Source: Oceanobacillus arenosus
GTDB lineage: Bacteria > Bacillota > Bacilli > Bacillales > Amphibacillaceae
Direction of reading: 5' to 3'
Assembly: GCF_003369575.1 (NCBI RefSeq)
Contig: NZ_PIOC01000001.1
Coordinates: forward strand, 1 to 64,000
Length of the DNA: 64,000 nucleotides
The notes under the pieces were generated by a model. It did not search any database and was not told the origin of the DNA. It saw nothing but the letters and a program-made list of their open reading frames with translations. This document shows, one piece after another, positions 31,702-39,837 of the stretch (position 1 is the first letter of the stretch; each line of letters begins with the position of its first letter). The translations under genes and the position numbers were made by a program.

Positions 31702-32670
31702 TTAATTCTTCACACGAACAACGTATTTTGGCTCTTTATCTTGAAGAACGTCTGCAACGTTTTGTGCAGTCTTCCTTTTTAACTCATTTTCAGATTCTGC
31801 TGAATGCCATGCAACGTGAGGATTTAAGACGACTTGTTCCATCTTCAGTAAAGGGTTATCCTCTTTAATTGGTTCCATTTCTAGAACATCCAAACCTGCA
31901 CCTGCAATTTCATTGTTCACTAGTGCATGAATCAATGCTTTTTCATCAATGATTGGACCTCTTGAAGTATTAATGATGAAAGCCTCTTTCTTCATCCACT
32001 TAAACTGCTCTTCTCCAACTATTCCAATAGTTGTTTCATTCAATGGCGTATGAACGGAAATATAGTCACTCAGTCGGAATAATTCCTTAAACTCTACTAG
32101 CTCTACATTCAATTCTTTGGCTACTTCTCTTGGAATGAAAGGATCATAGGCAATAACTTTTAATCCAAACGCTTGAGCTCTTTTCGCTACTTTTTGAGCA
32201 ATATTTCCAAGGCCTAATAGACCGAGCACGCTTCCCCTAAGTTTAAAAATTGGTGTGCCGACTTTATAATCCCATACTCCATCTTTTACTTTGTTGTTTA
32301 AAAATGTAACTTTTCTAGCTAAAGACAGCAGTAAAGCCATTGCATGGTCAGATACTTCATCTAAACAGTAATCAGTTACATTACATACCTTAATATTTTT
32401 TTCCGTTGCAGCTTGTACATCAATCGTATTGAAGCCAATTCCATATCGTGCAATAACTTTACAATCTTTTAAACTTTCAATAACCTTTTTACCTAGTGGT
32501 GCATATTGATTAATGATTGCATCAACATCTTTAGCTACTTCGATGACTTCTTCTTCTGTCCGACATTGGGCATAAACAAACTCAATATCAGGAATTTGTT
32601 CTCTAATTAAATTTTCTTCAATTTCGAGAGAGTCATACTCAAAATCAGAAAATAATACTTTAAACCCCAC
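31702..32670 (-). CDS. D-isomer-specific 2-hydroxyacid dehydrogenase
   Basis: NAD(P)-dependent reductase of the SerA/C-terminal-binding-protein family, about 322 aa. NAD site GLLGLGNIAQKVA near residue 148; catalytic Arg in NTSRGPIIDE, Glu in LEMEPI and His in NPHVAWHSAES. Probable role is reduction of a 2-keto acid formed from sugar acids, or oxidation of its hydroxy form. It is closely similar to the enzyme at 43611 in the next cluster. GTG at 32670 is preferred: AAGGAG is nine bases before it, while TTG at 32679 abuts that site. It overlaps the end of the aldolase gene by 11 bases. Confidence 0.85.
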   Translation of the reverse strand: MGFKVLFSDFEYDSLEIEENLIREQIPDIEFVYAQCRTEEEVIEVAKDVDAIINQYAPLGKKVIESLKDCKVIARYGIGFNTIDVQAATEKNIKVCNVTDYCLDEVSDHAMALLLSLARKVTFLNNKVKDGVWDYKVGTPIFKLRGSVLGLLGLGNIAQKVAKRAQAFGLKVIAYDPFIPREVAKELNVELVEFKELFRLSDYISVHTPLNETTIGIVGEEQFKWMKKEAFIINTSRGPIIDEKALIHALVNNEIAGAGLDVLEMEPIKEDNPLLKMEQVVLNPHVAWHSAESENELKRKTAQNVADVLQDKEPKYVVRVKN

Positions 32671-33322
32671 TTGTGACAACTCCTTTTTGTTTTAACTCAA
32701 CAAACTTGTCGGCATACAGTTTTGCTCGAGATGTTAATTCCATTAATTCCTCAGGTGTAGCAGTCATATTTCCTTTCACCAAGGAACTACCTATACCAAC
32801 ACCAATTGCTCCAGCACGGAAAAATTCATTCATATTTTCAAGTCCGATTCCTCCAGTTGGAAGGATTGGGACTTGAGGTAGTGGTCCACGCACATCCTTT
32901 ATATAACTTGCTCCTAAGCTTCTTGCAGGGAAGAGTTTGATTACATCCGCCCCCGCTTCAAAAGCTGTTAGAATTTCAGTCGGTGTCATCGCAGCAGGCA
33001 TACTTAACACTCCATAACGCTTCGTTAAACGAATTGTTTCGATATTTGTAGTCGGAGAAATGACAAATTTGGCACCACTGTTAATAACAAGCTTAGCTGT
33101 CTCAGGATCAAGGACAGTTCCTGCACCAATATACATTTCATCGCCAAACTCTTTAACGGCTTCTTCAATAGCAAATGTAATTCTATGCGTGTCAGCTGTA
33201 ACTTCTACAGTGCGAATGCCCCCTTTTAAAAGAGCTTCTAGAATATATACAATATTTTCACGTTGTTGTCCACGGATAATTGCGACAATACCATTCTCTT
33301 TTATTCTGCTTATCCCATCCAT
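32660..33322 (-). CDS. kdgA: 2-keto-3-deoxy-6-phospho-gluconate/galactonate aldolase
   Basis: Class I KDPG/KDPGal aldolase cleaving the phosphorylated keto-deoxy acid to pyruvate and glyceraldehyde-3-phosphate. 220 aa. Catalytic Glu in GIRTVEVT near residue 41, Schiff-base Lys in GADVIKLFPA near residue 131, and phosphate-binding LPTGGIG. It follows kdgK and kdgR exactly as in the Bacillus subtilis kdgRKAT operon. Both the glucose- and galactose-series intermediates are usually accepted by this family. Confidence 0.92.
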   Translation of the reverse strand: MDGISRIKENGIVAIIRGQQRENIVYILEALLKGGIRTVEVTADTHRITFAIEEAVKEFGDEMYIGAGTVLDPETAKLVINSGAKFVISPTTNIETIRLTKRYGVLSMPAAMTPTEILTAFEAGADVIKLFPARSLGASYIKDVRGPLPQVPILPTGGIGLENMNEFFRAGAIGVGIGSSLVKGNMTATPEELMELTSRAKLYADKFVELKQKGVVTSGV

Positions 33323-33343
33323 TGCTTTCCCTCCAATTTCAAC

Positions 33344-34291
33344 CTATCTAGCAACATCTTCAATATGTGACTGGTATTTGGTTAGTTCACTTCTTTCTGG
33401 TAATCCTTCGACATCCCCATCGACTTTTACAACAACCGAACCGACAAGATTACCACGGGCTACGCTTTCTTTTATCGATAATCCATTAAGCAGTCCAGAA
33501 AGAAAGCCTGTACAAAATCCATCTCCCGCACCAACTGGGTCTCTTACTTCACTAACTGCGACAACAGGCACATGTTCTGATTTTTCTTCAGTTACATAGT
33601 AAGCACCTTTTGAGCCAGTTTTAATAACCGCTAATGATGCACCAGAATATAAAATGCCTTTCCCAATTTCGATAGGATCCTTCGTACCGTAGAGAAACTC
33701 TCCTTCATCCACCCCAGGTAGAGTGATATCAGCGTAGGAAATTAGTTCTAGAAGTACTTCTCTAGCTCTTTCTTCTGGCCACAAATTCCTTCTTAAATTC
33801 GGGTCAAAGACTACAGTAACACCATTCTTTTTCGCCAATTTAATTGCATAAACAATCGCTTCATAACAAGATTCACTTAAAGCGGGTGTGATTCCTGTAA
33901 CATGTAAATACTTGGCTCGTTTCAAGTACTCTTCATTTATGTCGCCTGCACACATTTTGCTTGCAGCGGAACCTTTCCGGTAATACTGAATTCGAAATTC
34001 AGAGACTGTACGTTTTTCTTTAAAGTATAAGCCTGTCGGTGCCGCATCATCATATTGAACTTGACTGACATCAACACCTTCTCCCCTTAAAAAAGAAAGG
34101 ATAGCTTTCCCAAATTCATCATTCCCTACTCGGCTAATCCAACCGGCTTTATGTCCTAGCTTGGATAATCCGATAGCAACATTTGATTCAGCTCCACCGA
34201 ATCTCCTAGAAAAGTTAGACGCATAGCGCATATGTCCTTGGGTATTTGGGGTGAATAACACCATCGTCTCTCCAATTGTAATCACATCCAT
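33344..34291 (-). CDS. kdgK: 2-keto-3-deoxygluconate kinase
   Basis: PfkB-family kinase of about 316 aa that phosphorylates 2-keto-3-deoxy-gluconate or -galactonate for KdgA. GGAESNVAIGLSKLG near residue 36, the sugar-contacting YYRKGSAASKM near residue 102 typical of KDG kinases, and DPVGAGDGFCTG near residue 250. Start moved to the ATG at 34291 because GGAGGGGG lies seven bases before it and the first ATG overlaps this site. The kdgR-kdgK-kdgA order supports the name. Confidence 0.9.
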   Translation of the reverse strand: MDVITIGETMVLFTPNTQGHMRYASNFSRRFGGAESNVAIGLSKLGHKAGWISRVGNDEFGKAILSFLRGEGVDVSQVQYDDAAPTGLYFKEKRTVSEFRIQYYRKGSAASKMCAGDINEEYLKRAKYLHVTGITPALSESCYEAIVYAIKLAKKNGVTVVFDPNLRRNLWPEERAREVLLELISYADITLPGVDEGEFLYGTKDPIEIGKGILYSGASLAVIKTGSKGAYYVTEEKSEHVPVVAVSEVRDPVGAGDGFCTGFLSGLLNGLSIKESVARGNLVGSVVVKVDGDVEGLPERSELTKYQSHIEDVAR

Positions 34292-34331
34292 GAATTGTCC
34301 CCCCTCCATGTATCCATTGACTAGCTTTTGA

Positions 34332-35339
34332 TTAAGCTTTAACAGAAGAAGATCTTCTTATTAATTCTGGTTCAAAGCGATGAACAATCCCCTTGTTAAG
34401 TTCAATTCCTTTTATTTTTTCAATTAATAATTTAGCTGCTCCTGCTCCAATTTCAAAGGCTGGCTGGGCAACCGTTGATAAAGAAGGAGTGAAAATATCA
34501 GCAAAGGAAGGTTCATCGATTCCGATAAGGGCTAAATCCTTTGGAACTTTCAGATTATTTACCCTTACATGTTTTAGAATTTCCATCAGTGTTAAGTCAT
34601 TGGCTGCAATCAATGCTTCTGGTGGGTTTGGTGATTCCAGTAAGTTTCCTAGCCTTGTCTGCATTTCTTTTATTGGAGAAGTAATAACATAATTTCCATC
34701 AGAATATAATTCATATTCCTCCACTGCTTTTTTATAACCAACGAGACGTTCCATTCTTGGAGTACTCGTTGCAGGGGCCATTGTCATAATCGCGATTTTT
34801 TCATAGCCATTATCTGCGAGCTCGCCCACGCATAATTTTGCTGCTTTTTCATTATCTAATAACATGGCACTAACTTGTATATCCGATAGAATCCGGTCGA
34901 TAAAAACAAGTGGAAAATTTCTTTTCCATAACTTTTGATACAGTTCCATATTACTGCTGGTTGGCATCGCTATAATTCCATCAACTTGTTTGGATAGCAG
35001 CATTTCAATGTAACGTTTTTCTTTTTCTGTGTTATCATCTGCATTACAAATAATGACATGATAACCTGATTCGTTACATACATCCTCAATAGCCCTCATT
35101 ACCTTTGTATTGAAGCTATACAAAATATTAGCCAAAATTACTCCAATCGTTGTTGTCTTTTTCTGTTTCAGACTTCTAGCAATTTTATTTGGATTGTAGT
35201 CTAGTTCTTTGATTACCTTTTTAATACGTTCTTTCGTTTCTATGGCCATGTATTCATAGCGACCATTTAGATACTGGGAAATTGTACTTTTAGATACTCC
35301 AGCACGTTTTGCTACATCGCCAATAGTTACCATCTTCAT
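34332..35339 (-). CDS. kdgR: LacI-family regulator, KdgR-like
   Basis: Repressor of 335 aa. N-terminal LacI helix-turn-helix TIGDVAKRAGVSKSTISQYLNG (residues 4-25), hinge near residue 50 and a periplasmic-binding-protein-like effector domain. It leads the operon, as kdgR does in Bacillus subtilis, where the effector is 2-keto-3-deoxygluconate. Two near-palindromes TAAA-YCGA-TTWN at 35449 and 35482 upstream are its likely operators, and a cre lies further upstream. The same type of word before the 46406 operon suggests a wider regulon. Confidence 0.87.
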   Translation of the reverse strand: MKMVTIGDVAKRAGVSKSTISQYLNGRYEYMAIETKERIKKVIKELDYNPNKIARSLKQKKTTTIGVILANILYSFNTKVMRAIEDVCNESGYHVIICNADDNTEKEKRYIEMLLSKQVDGIIAMPTSSNMELYQKLWKRNFPLVFIDRILSDIQVSAMLLDNEKAAKLCVGELADNGYEKIAIMTMAPATSTPRMERLVGYKKAVEEYELYSDGNYVITSPIKEMQTRLGNLLESPNPPEALIAANDLTLMEILKHVRVNNLKVPKDLALIGIDEPSFADIFTPSLSTVAQPAFEIGAGAAKLLIEKIKGIELNKGIVHRFEPELIRRSSSVKA

Positions 35340-35448
35340 TGATTACCCCCAACTGGAAATGCTGCCACTTTTGGAAACCAACTAATTAGAAACTGTTATC
35401 CAATATTTCCCCATGCCTATTAAATAAACAATAGATTGATAGTTTAAC

Positions 35449-35493
35449 TAAACCGATTTACTAAAGAATCAAATTTTTTTGTAAATCGATTAT
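35449..35493. promoter_or_regulatory. Two candidate KdgR (LacI-type) operators
   Basis: TAAACCGATTTA (35449-35460) and TAAATCGATTAT (35482-35493) are near-palindromes with the central CG typical of LacI-family sites. Their centres are 33 bases apart, about three helical turns on one face. They lie 110-155 bases before the kdgR start. Confidence 0.6.
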
Positions 35494-35516
35494 TAATAAT
35501 AATAGTATAATTTCTT

Positions 35517-35531
35517 TGTAAGCGTTTTACA
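35517..35531. promoter_or_regulatory. cre (CcpA site) upstream of kdgR
   Basis: TGTAAGCGTTTTACA matches the cre consensus (TGNAANCGNWNNCA) fully and is almost palindromic. It lies 178 bases before kdgR, just beyond the operator pair, and indicates carbon catabolite control of the sugar-acid operon. Confidence 0.75.
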
Positions 35532-35775
35532 AGTCTTTTCTTTTATTTTTTTTCATTTTTTTTCACATTCACGTATCAAAAGACTATTTTTCCTTATATT
35601 TAGTAATAAACAATAACAATCAAAAAATAAAATTAGTATTAGAAAATTACAAACGTCATTTTTTTGATTTAGGATATAGGATTATCCCTAAAGTGCGAAG
35701 TAACTTAAAAGAATTGCTTATTCATGCCTTTTAGGGGAAATACATATGTTGAACACGATTAGTAACCCAACAGGG

Positions 35776-35872
35776 GGATGACGTACCGAATGGAATGGAA
35801 TGGAAATCTCTTCATTCGGTCACTTATGGGAAGGATGAAGTACCGAACGAGGCGAAAAAAAACTCATTCGGT
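35776..35872. repeat. Duplicated hairpin unit, 57-bp period
   Basis: GGATGACGTACCGAA (35776-35790) and GGATGAAGTACCGAA (35833-35847) are direct repeats 57 bases apart. Each starts a hairpin: ACCGAATG (35785-35792) with CATTCGGT (35813-35820), and ACCGAACGAG (35842-35851) with CTCATTCGGT (35863-35872, one wobble). The first loop contains GGAATGGAATGGAA. Function unknown; it looks like a small non-coding repeat element. Confidence 0.75.
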
Positions 35873-36002
35873 AACTTATCAGATGGCTGAAGACCTGAGA
35901 TGCTATTCTTCCGAAAAGTGGTTACTTCATGCTTTATAAAAAATCCGTCAAAAACATTATTTTTTTTAGAAAGCAGCCTAATGCCGCTATGTGAAGGCTC
36001 AT

Positions 36003-36761
36003 TTACCTCCCTAGCCAGCCACCATCAACAGATAATAGATGTCCATGTACATAATTGGATGCATCAGAAGCTAAATAAATAATCGTTCCTTTAAAATCAT
36101 CTGGTGCACCCCATCGAGCCGCTGGGATTCTCTCCATAATTTGTCTGTTACGTGTATTATCATGAATCAACGCCTCATTCATATCTGTTGCGACATATCC
36201 TGGAGCAATTGCATTCACATTTACATTGTACTGTGCCCATTCATTAGATAAGGCTTTCGTTAGTTGGGCTACCCCTCCCTTTGCCGATGCGTAAGCAGGA
36301 ATGGTAATCCCACCTTGATATGAATTCAGAGAAGCGATATTAATAATTTTCCCTTTCTTTCTCGGTACCATATGTTGACCAGCTCTTTGCGCTAACATCC
36401 AGACTGCTTTCAAATTGACAGTAATGACATCATCCCAATCTTCTTCTGAAAACTCTGTTGCAGGTGATCTCCGTTGAATCCCACCATTATTTACTAAAAT
36501 ATCTAATTTGCCCATTTTTTCGATTACTGTTGGTACAGCATTTTTCACTTGTTCCATATCAAATAAATCACACGATATGATTTCACATTTTCTCCCTAGC
36601 AGCTCAATCTCTTCTTTTACATAGACTTGGGATGGATCTCTTTGCAGCAGCGCAATATCCGCACCCGCTTCAGCTAAACCGATAGCTAATGAATGCCCAA
36701 TCCCCCTAGTAGCACCCGTTATTGCCGCTACTTTTCCTTCTAACGAAAATAAATCTAACAT
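36003..36761 (-). CDS. Short-chain dehydrogenase, KduD-like
   Basis: SDR of 252 aa, closest in pattern to 2-dehydro-3-deoxy-D-gluconate 5-dehydrogenase (KduD). NAD site TGATRGIG near residue 15, NNGGIQRRSP near residue 88, catalytic Ser in NIASLNS near residue 138 and YASAK near residue 155, and C-terminal HLLSVDGGWLGR. If KduD, it would make 2-keto-3-deoxygluconate for the kdg enzymes; a sugar-alcohol or gluconate dehydrogenase role is the alternative. The second ATG (36761) is six bases after AAGGAGG and is preferred. A word similar to the DeoR-box candidate lies upstream at 36798-36810. Confidence 0.82.
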   Translation of the reverse strand: MLDLFSLEGKVAAITGATRGIGHSLAIGLAEAGADIALLQRDPSQVYVKEEIELLGRKCEIISCDLFDMEQVKNAVPTVIEKMGKLDILVNNGGIQRRSPATEFSEEDWDDVITVNLKAVWMLAQRAGQHMVPRKKGKIINIASLNSYQGGITIPAYASAKGGVAQLTKALSNEWAQYNVNVNAIAPGYVATDMNEALIHDNTRNRQIMERIPAARWGAPDDFKGTIIYLASDASNYVHGHLLSVDGGWLGR

Positions 36762-36888
36762 TTTCATCCTCCTTGTAATGTGTATTTCTTATACCGTAAT
36801 CATTTTCATTTCAGTCTGACCTTCAACTTTTATTACGGTTCCTACAATCTATGAAGACAATTTCAAGGAAATATTTTTTACAAAAAAG

Positions 36889-36922
36889 CTCCCTAGTAGA
36901 TTGTTATTCTACCTTATGGGAG
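36889..36922 (-). terminator. Terminator of the rpiB-glpX operon
   Basis: CTCCC and TAGTAGA on the left (36889-36900) pair with TCTACC and GGGAG on the right (36908-36922), followed on the minus strand by six T. It lies 37 bases after the glpX stop. Confidence 0.8.
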
Positions 36923-36958
36923 TTTTAATCTATTAAAAACTTTTTTCTAGTATGCCTT

Positions 36959-37909
36959 TCATAAAGTAAGCTGTTTAACTGGATACGTACTTTTCACATA
37001 TCTTACTTGCTTTTCTCTACCACTTACGAGAATAGAATGGGTGATGTAGTTATTATATTGCGTTTCGATTCCATCAATAATAAGGTTATCTGTGATGCCT
37101 GTTGCAACAAAAACACAATCATCTGTACGAACCAAATCCCCATGATATAAAACTCCTTCAGGATTCGTTATTCCCATTTCCTTACATCTTCGTATTTCCT
37201 CATCATCCCTTGGCAAGAGTCTTGCTTGCATTTCTCCGCCAAGACATCCTACTGCAACGGCTCCCAATACCCCTTCTGGTGCACCGCCAATTCCTAGAAA
37301 CATATCGACATTTAAACTTTCGATACAGGTAGCTGTTGCGTAAATGACATCCCCATCATTAAACAATCGAACTTTAACTCCCATTTTTCGAATTCTATCA
37401 ATATAGTCTTTGTGTCTAGGGCGATCTTGAATGAGGACATTTAATTCTGTTACGTCCTTTCCATTCGCTTTCGCCACAGCTTTTATGTTCTCTTCAATTG
37501 GTGCATCAATATCAATTTTCCCCTTCGCCTTAGGACCAACCGAAAGTTTCTTCATGTACATATCAGGTGCATGTAATAACATTCCTTTTGGTGCTGCTGC
37601 AATAACCGTGATAGCATTGCCTTGGCCGTTTACCGTTGGCGTTGTACCTTCAATTGGATCAACTGCAATATCCACTTTATGCGTTCCACCTGCACCTAGT
37701 TTTTCACCAATATAGAGCATTGGTGCTTTGTCAATTTCCCCTTCACCAATTACAATTGTGCTATCCATTTTCATCTTGTTTAAGTTTTCACGCATCGCAT
37801 TCGTTGCAGCCCCGTCTGCTGCAATTTTATCTCCACTACCAACCCAAGGCATCGCAGCAACTGCTGCTGATTCGGTTACTTTCAGAAAATCTAATAACAA
37901 GGATTGCAT
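36959..37909 (-). CDS. glpX: Fructose-1,6-bisphosphatase, class II (GlpX)
   Basis: Hydrolyses fructose-1,6-bisphosphate in gluconeogenesis; some members also act on sedoheptulose-1,7-bisphosphate. 316 aa. Metal and substrate motifs GDKIAADGAA near residue 26, IGEGEIDKAPMLYIGE near residue 54, and VDPIEGTTP near residue 83. AGAGGAG ribosome site. Paired with rpiB in a two-gene unit, which suggests a job in feeding triose or tetrose products back to hexose phosphates during growth on the substrate of this cluster. Confidence 0.92.
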   Translation of the reverse strand: MQSLLLDFLKVTESAAVAAMPWVGSGDKIAADGAATNAMRENLNKMKMDSTIVIGEGEIDKAPMLYIGEKLGAGGTHKVDIAVDPIEGTTPTVNGQGNAITVIAAAPKGMLLHAPDMYMKKLSVGPKAKGKIDIDAPIEENIKAVAKANGKDVTELNVLIQDRPRHKDYIDRIRKMGVKVRLFNDGDVIYATATCIESLNVDMFLGIGGAPEGVLGAVAVGCLGGEMQARLLPRDDEEIRRCKEMGITNPEGVLYHGDLVRTDDCVFVATGITDNLIIDGIETQYNNYITHSILVSGREKQVRYVKSTYPVKQLTL

Positions 37910-37927
37910 GACACCACTCCTCTTGGT

Positions 37928-38419
37928 TTAGTTGACGCTGCAATTACTTCCCGCTACTGCTTCTTTGAAGTTTTCACTAACAAATTCTTGCTCCTTTTCA
38001 ACAATTTTATCGACTTTACGTTTAGAACCTTCTGCCCAGGATACATTTAGATAAGCTTCAACTACCTTTTTCGCAACTTCTGGACCAATAATTTGTGCAC
38101 CCAGCGTGATGATTTGTGCGTTATTACTTAATTGTGCTCTTTCTGCAGAATAAACGTCATGAGCTAGAGCAGCACGGATACCAGGATATTTGTTTGCAGC
38201 AATACAAACACCAATACCTGTTCCACAAATTAATATCCCTCTATCTACATTTCCTTCGCTAATTGCTGCGGAAACGTCAAACGCTACATCTGGATAATCC
38301 ACTGCATCTTTCGAGTGGCATCCAAAATCAATTACCTCATGGTCTGTATCTGCTAAATATTCTTTAATCGTCTCTTTCAAATCAAATGCATTATGGTCAC
38401 TACCGATAGCTATCCTCAT
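37928..38419 (-). CDS. rpiB: Ribose-5-phosphate isomerase B family (RpiB/LacAB)
   Basis: 163 aa; core typical of RpiB, slightly long at the C-terminus. GSDHNAF at the N-terminus, catalytic Cys in ICGTGIGVCIAANK near residue 66, and GIRAALAHDVYSAE near residue 80 with the general-base His. Family members also isomerise tetrose phosphates (EryI/DerI in erythritol and threitol use) and allose-6-phosphate. Since rpiA is present 10 kb away, a non-ribose substrate is plausible. It leads a unit with glpX and is divergent from a DeoR regulator. Confidence 0.88.
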   Translation of the reverse strand: MRIAIGSDHNAFDLKETIKEYLADTDHEVIDFGCHSKDAVDYPDVAFDVSAAISEGNVDRGILICGTGIGVCIAANKYPGIRAALAHDVYSAERAQLSNNAQIITLGAQIIGPEVAKKVVEAYLNVSWAEGSKRKVDKIVEKEQEFVSENFKEAVAGSNCSVN

Positions 38420-38522
38420 TTTAAAAATCCCCTTTCATTTTACAGAATATTGTTTTCGTTCTCAACTTAATTCTATTATATACCTTCGTTTTTTTCAAGC
38501 GTTTTTATTTGTTTATTATCAA

Positions 38523-38625
38523 AATGAAAATAAATGATAAATAAACCTAGTATATTTTCTAATTAAATACCCGTTTTTCTCGAATCATTAAATAATACTT
38601 CTAATTATTTTTATTTATTTTCATT
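38523..38625. promoter_or_regulatory. Candidate DeoR-regulator boxes (inverted 13-mers)
   Basis: AATGAAAATAAAT (38523-38535) and its exact reverse complement ATTTATTTTCATT (38613-38625) flank the shared rpiB/deoR promoter region. The first copy sits in a larger near-palindrome from GTTTATTATC to GATAAATAAAC. The same 13-mer occurs at 46484-46496 before the six-gene operon. AT-rich words recur by chance in such DNA, so the call rests on their positions. Confidence 0.5.
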
Positions 38626-38682
38626 TACTTTTATGTTATGATAAAACTATTAAACTTGATATCGGATATAAGAGGTGACAAA

Positions 38683-39462
38683 ATGGGCAAAATGTTTGCC
38701 GAAGAGAGACGGGGATTAATTTTAACCCAACTTCAAAAAGAAAAACGTATAACTGTAAAAGATCTAGCCAAAAATTTAAACGTATCAGAAGCTACTTTAC
38801 GGACAGATTTAAACATCATGGAACAAGATGGGTTATTAACAAGAACCCACGGTGGAGCTGTACTGAATGAAAATTCAACTCCGAAAAACAACAGTTTTTC
38901 GGAACGGGCAACGAAAAACATCGATTACAAAAGATCGATTACGAATAAAGCAATCAACATGATTGTAGATAAAAACAGTATTTTACTTGATGCTAGTACA
39001 ACTGCACTAGAATTAGCCCGCCGTCTAAAGGAAACAGATCTGCGACTAACCGTCGTGACAAATGGATTAATGACAGCTATGGAGCTGAAGGAAAATCCAA
39101 ATGTGAACGTCATCCTAATCGGTGGTATTGCCCGAATGGGATCCATGGCATTGGAAGGTCTTCTTGGAAGTTCCATTTTAGATAAAATTAATATAGATGT
39201 TATGTTTACATCGGCCAATGGATTTACAATTGGTGATGGGCTTACCGATTTCAATGTTTACGAAGTAGAACTAAAAAGACGAATGGTAGAAAAGGCAGAC
39301 AAAGTTGTCGCGCTTATTGACAATACGAAAGTTGGAAATAGCTCCATTGCATCTTTCGCAACCATCGATCAAATCGATACATTGATTACGGATAAAAAGT
39401 TACCGAGAGAAATAGCAGATGAGCTAACTTCTTATGATATGAATGTAATTGATGGAAAATAA
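38683..39462 (+). CDS. DeoR-family transcriptional regulator
   Basis: Regulator of 259 aa. Helix-turn-helix ITVKDLAKNLNVSEATLRTDLNIME near residues 20-44, followed by the DeoRC effector domain with LDASTTALELA and FTSANGFTIGDGLTD. The ATG at 38683 follows AGAGGTGA at the correct distance, so an ATG 15 codons upstream is rejected. It is divergent from rpiB-glpX and upstream of the GarR-like gene. Its likely targets are these and the 46406 operon, judged by shared upstream words. Effector probably a sugar phosphate. Confidence 0.87.
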   Translation: MGKMFAEERRGLILTQLQKEKRITVKDLAKNLNVSEATLRTDLNIMEQDGLLTRTHGGAVLNENSTPKNNSFSERATKNIDYKRSITNKAINMIVDKNSILLDASTTALELARRLKETDLRLTVVTNGLMTAMELKENPNVNVILIGGIARMGSMALEGLLGSSILDKINIDVMFTSANGFTIGDGLTDFNVYEVELKRRMVEKADKVVALIDNTKVGNSSIASFATIDQIDTLITDKKLPREIADELTSYDMNVIDGK

Positions 39463-39472
39463 TGTATAAAAG

Positions 39473-39513
39473 GGATAGTTAGAAACAAGTATATGTTTCA
39501 CTATCCTTTTTTT
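39473..39513 (+). terminator. Terminator of the DeoR-family gene
   Basis: GGATAGT (39473-39479) and GAAAC pair with GTTTC and ACTATCC (39500-39506), followed by seven T. Confidence 0.88.
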
Positions 39514-39578
39514 ATTTTGGTCTCTTATCGATTTGAGGAATGGAAAGAAGATATTCTGTCTAATTACTGATAATTTGA

Positions 39579-39638
39579 AGTGTCGCACGACTTTCAAGAG
39601 TTCTCGCACGAATTTAAGAGTCCTCACACCACTTCTTG
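39579..39638. repeat. 20-bp tandem repeat, three copies
   Basis: Three head-to-tail units of 20 bases start at 39579, 39599 and 39619. They share AGT-N2-TCGCACGA-N-TTT-N-AAG in the first two units, with the third more diverged (AGTCCTCACACCACTTCTTG). Outside any gene. Period matches the different repeat at 23935. Confidence 0.75.
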
Positions 39639-39837
39639 GAGCTGCCCCATACACATCCGCCTGGTGTGATCCCAAATGGGTATACTATTCGTTTTTATAT
39701 TCATTTTTTTCTTTATCTTTTTATGAAATCTTTCATATATATTCTTTTATTTTCGAAATGAATGTATTTTATATACATTTCACTATATTTGTTATAGAAT
39801 GATAATGTAAAAAAACATTTTCATAGGGGTGGATTAC

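Larger units (their letters stand above)
35340..36002. other. Intergenic region before kdgR with operators, cre and paired hairpins
   Basis: The right third of the kdgR-proximal part holds two LacI-type operators and a cre; the part near 35776-35872 holds a duplicated hairpin unit (all listed separately). The rest is AT-rich, with no coding sequence recognised. The 3' end of the KduD-like gene lies at 36003. Confidence 0.6.
39463..39837. other. Intergenic region with terminator and tandem repeat
   Basis: Holds the DeoR gene terminator, three 20-bp tandem repeats, and an AT-rich promoter region for the GarR-like gene with TTTTATTTTCGAAATG near 39745-39760, which is partly similar to the DeoR-box candidate. 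No coding sequence recognised. Confidence 0.55.
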
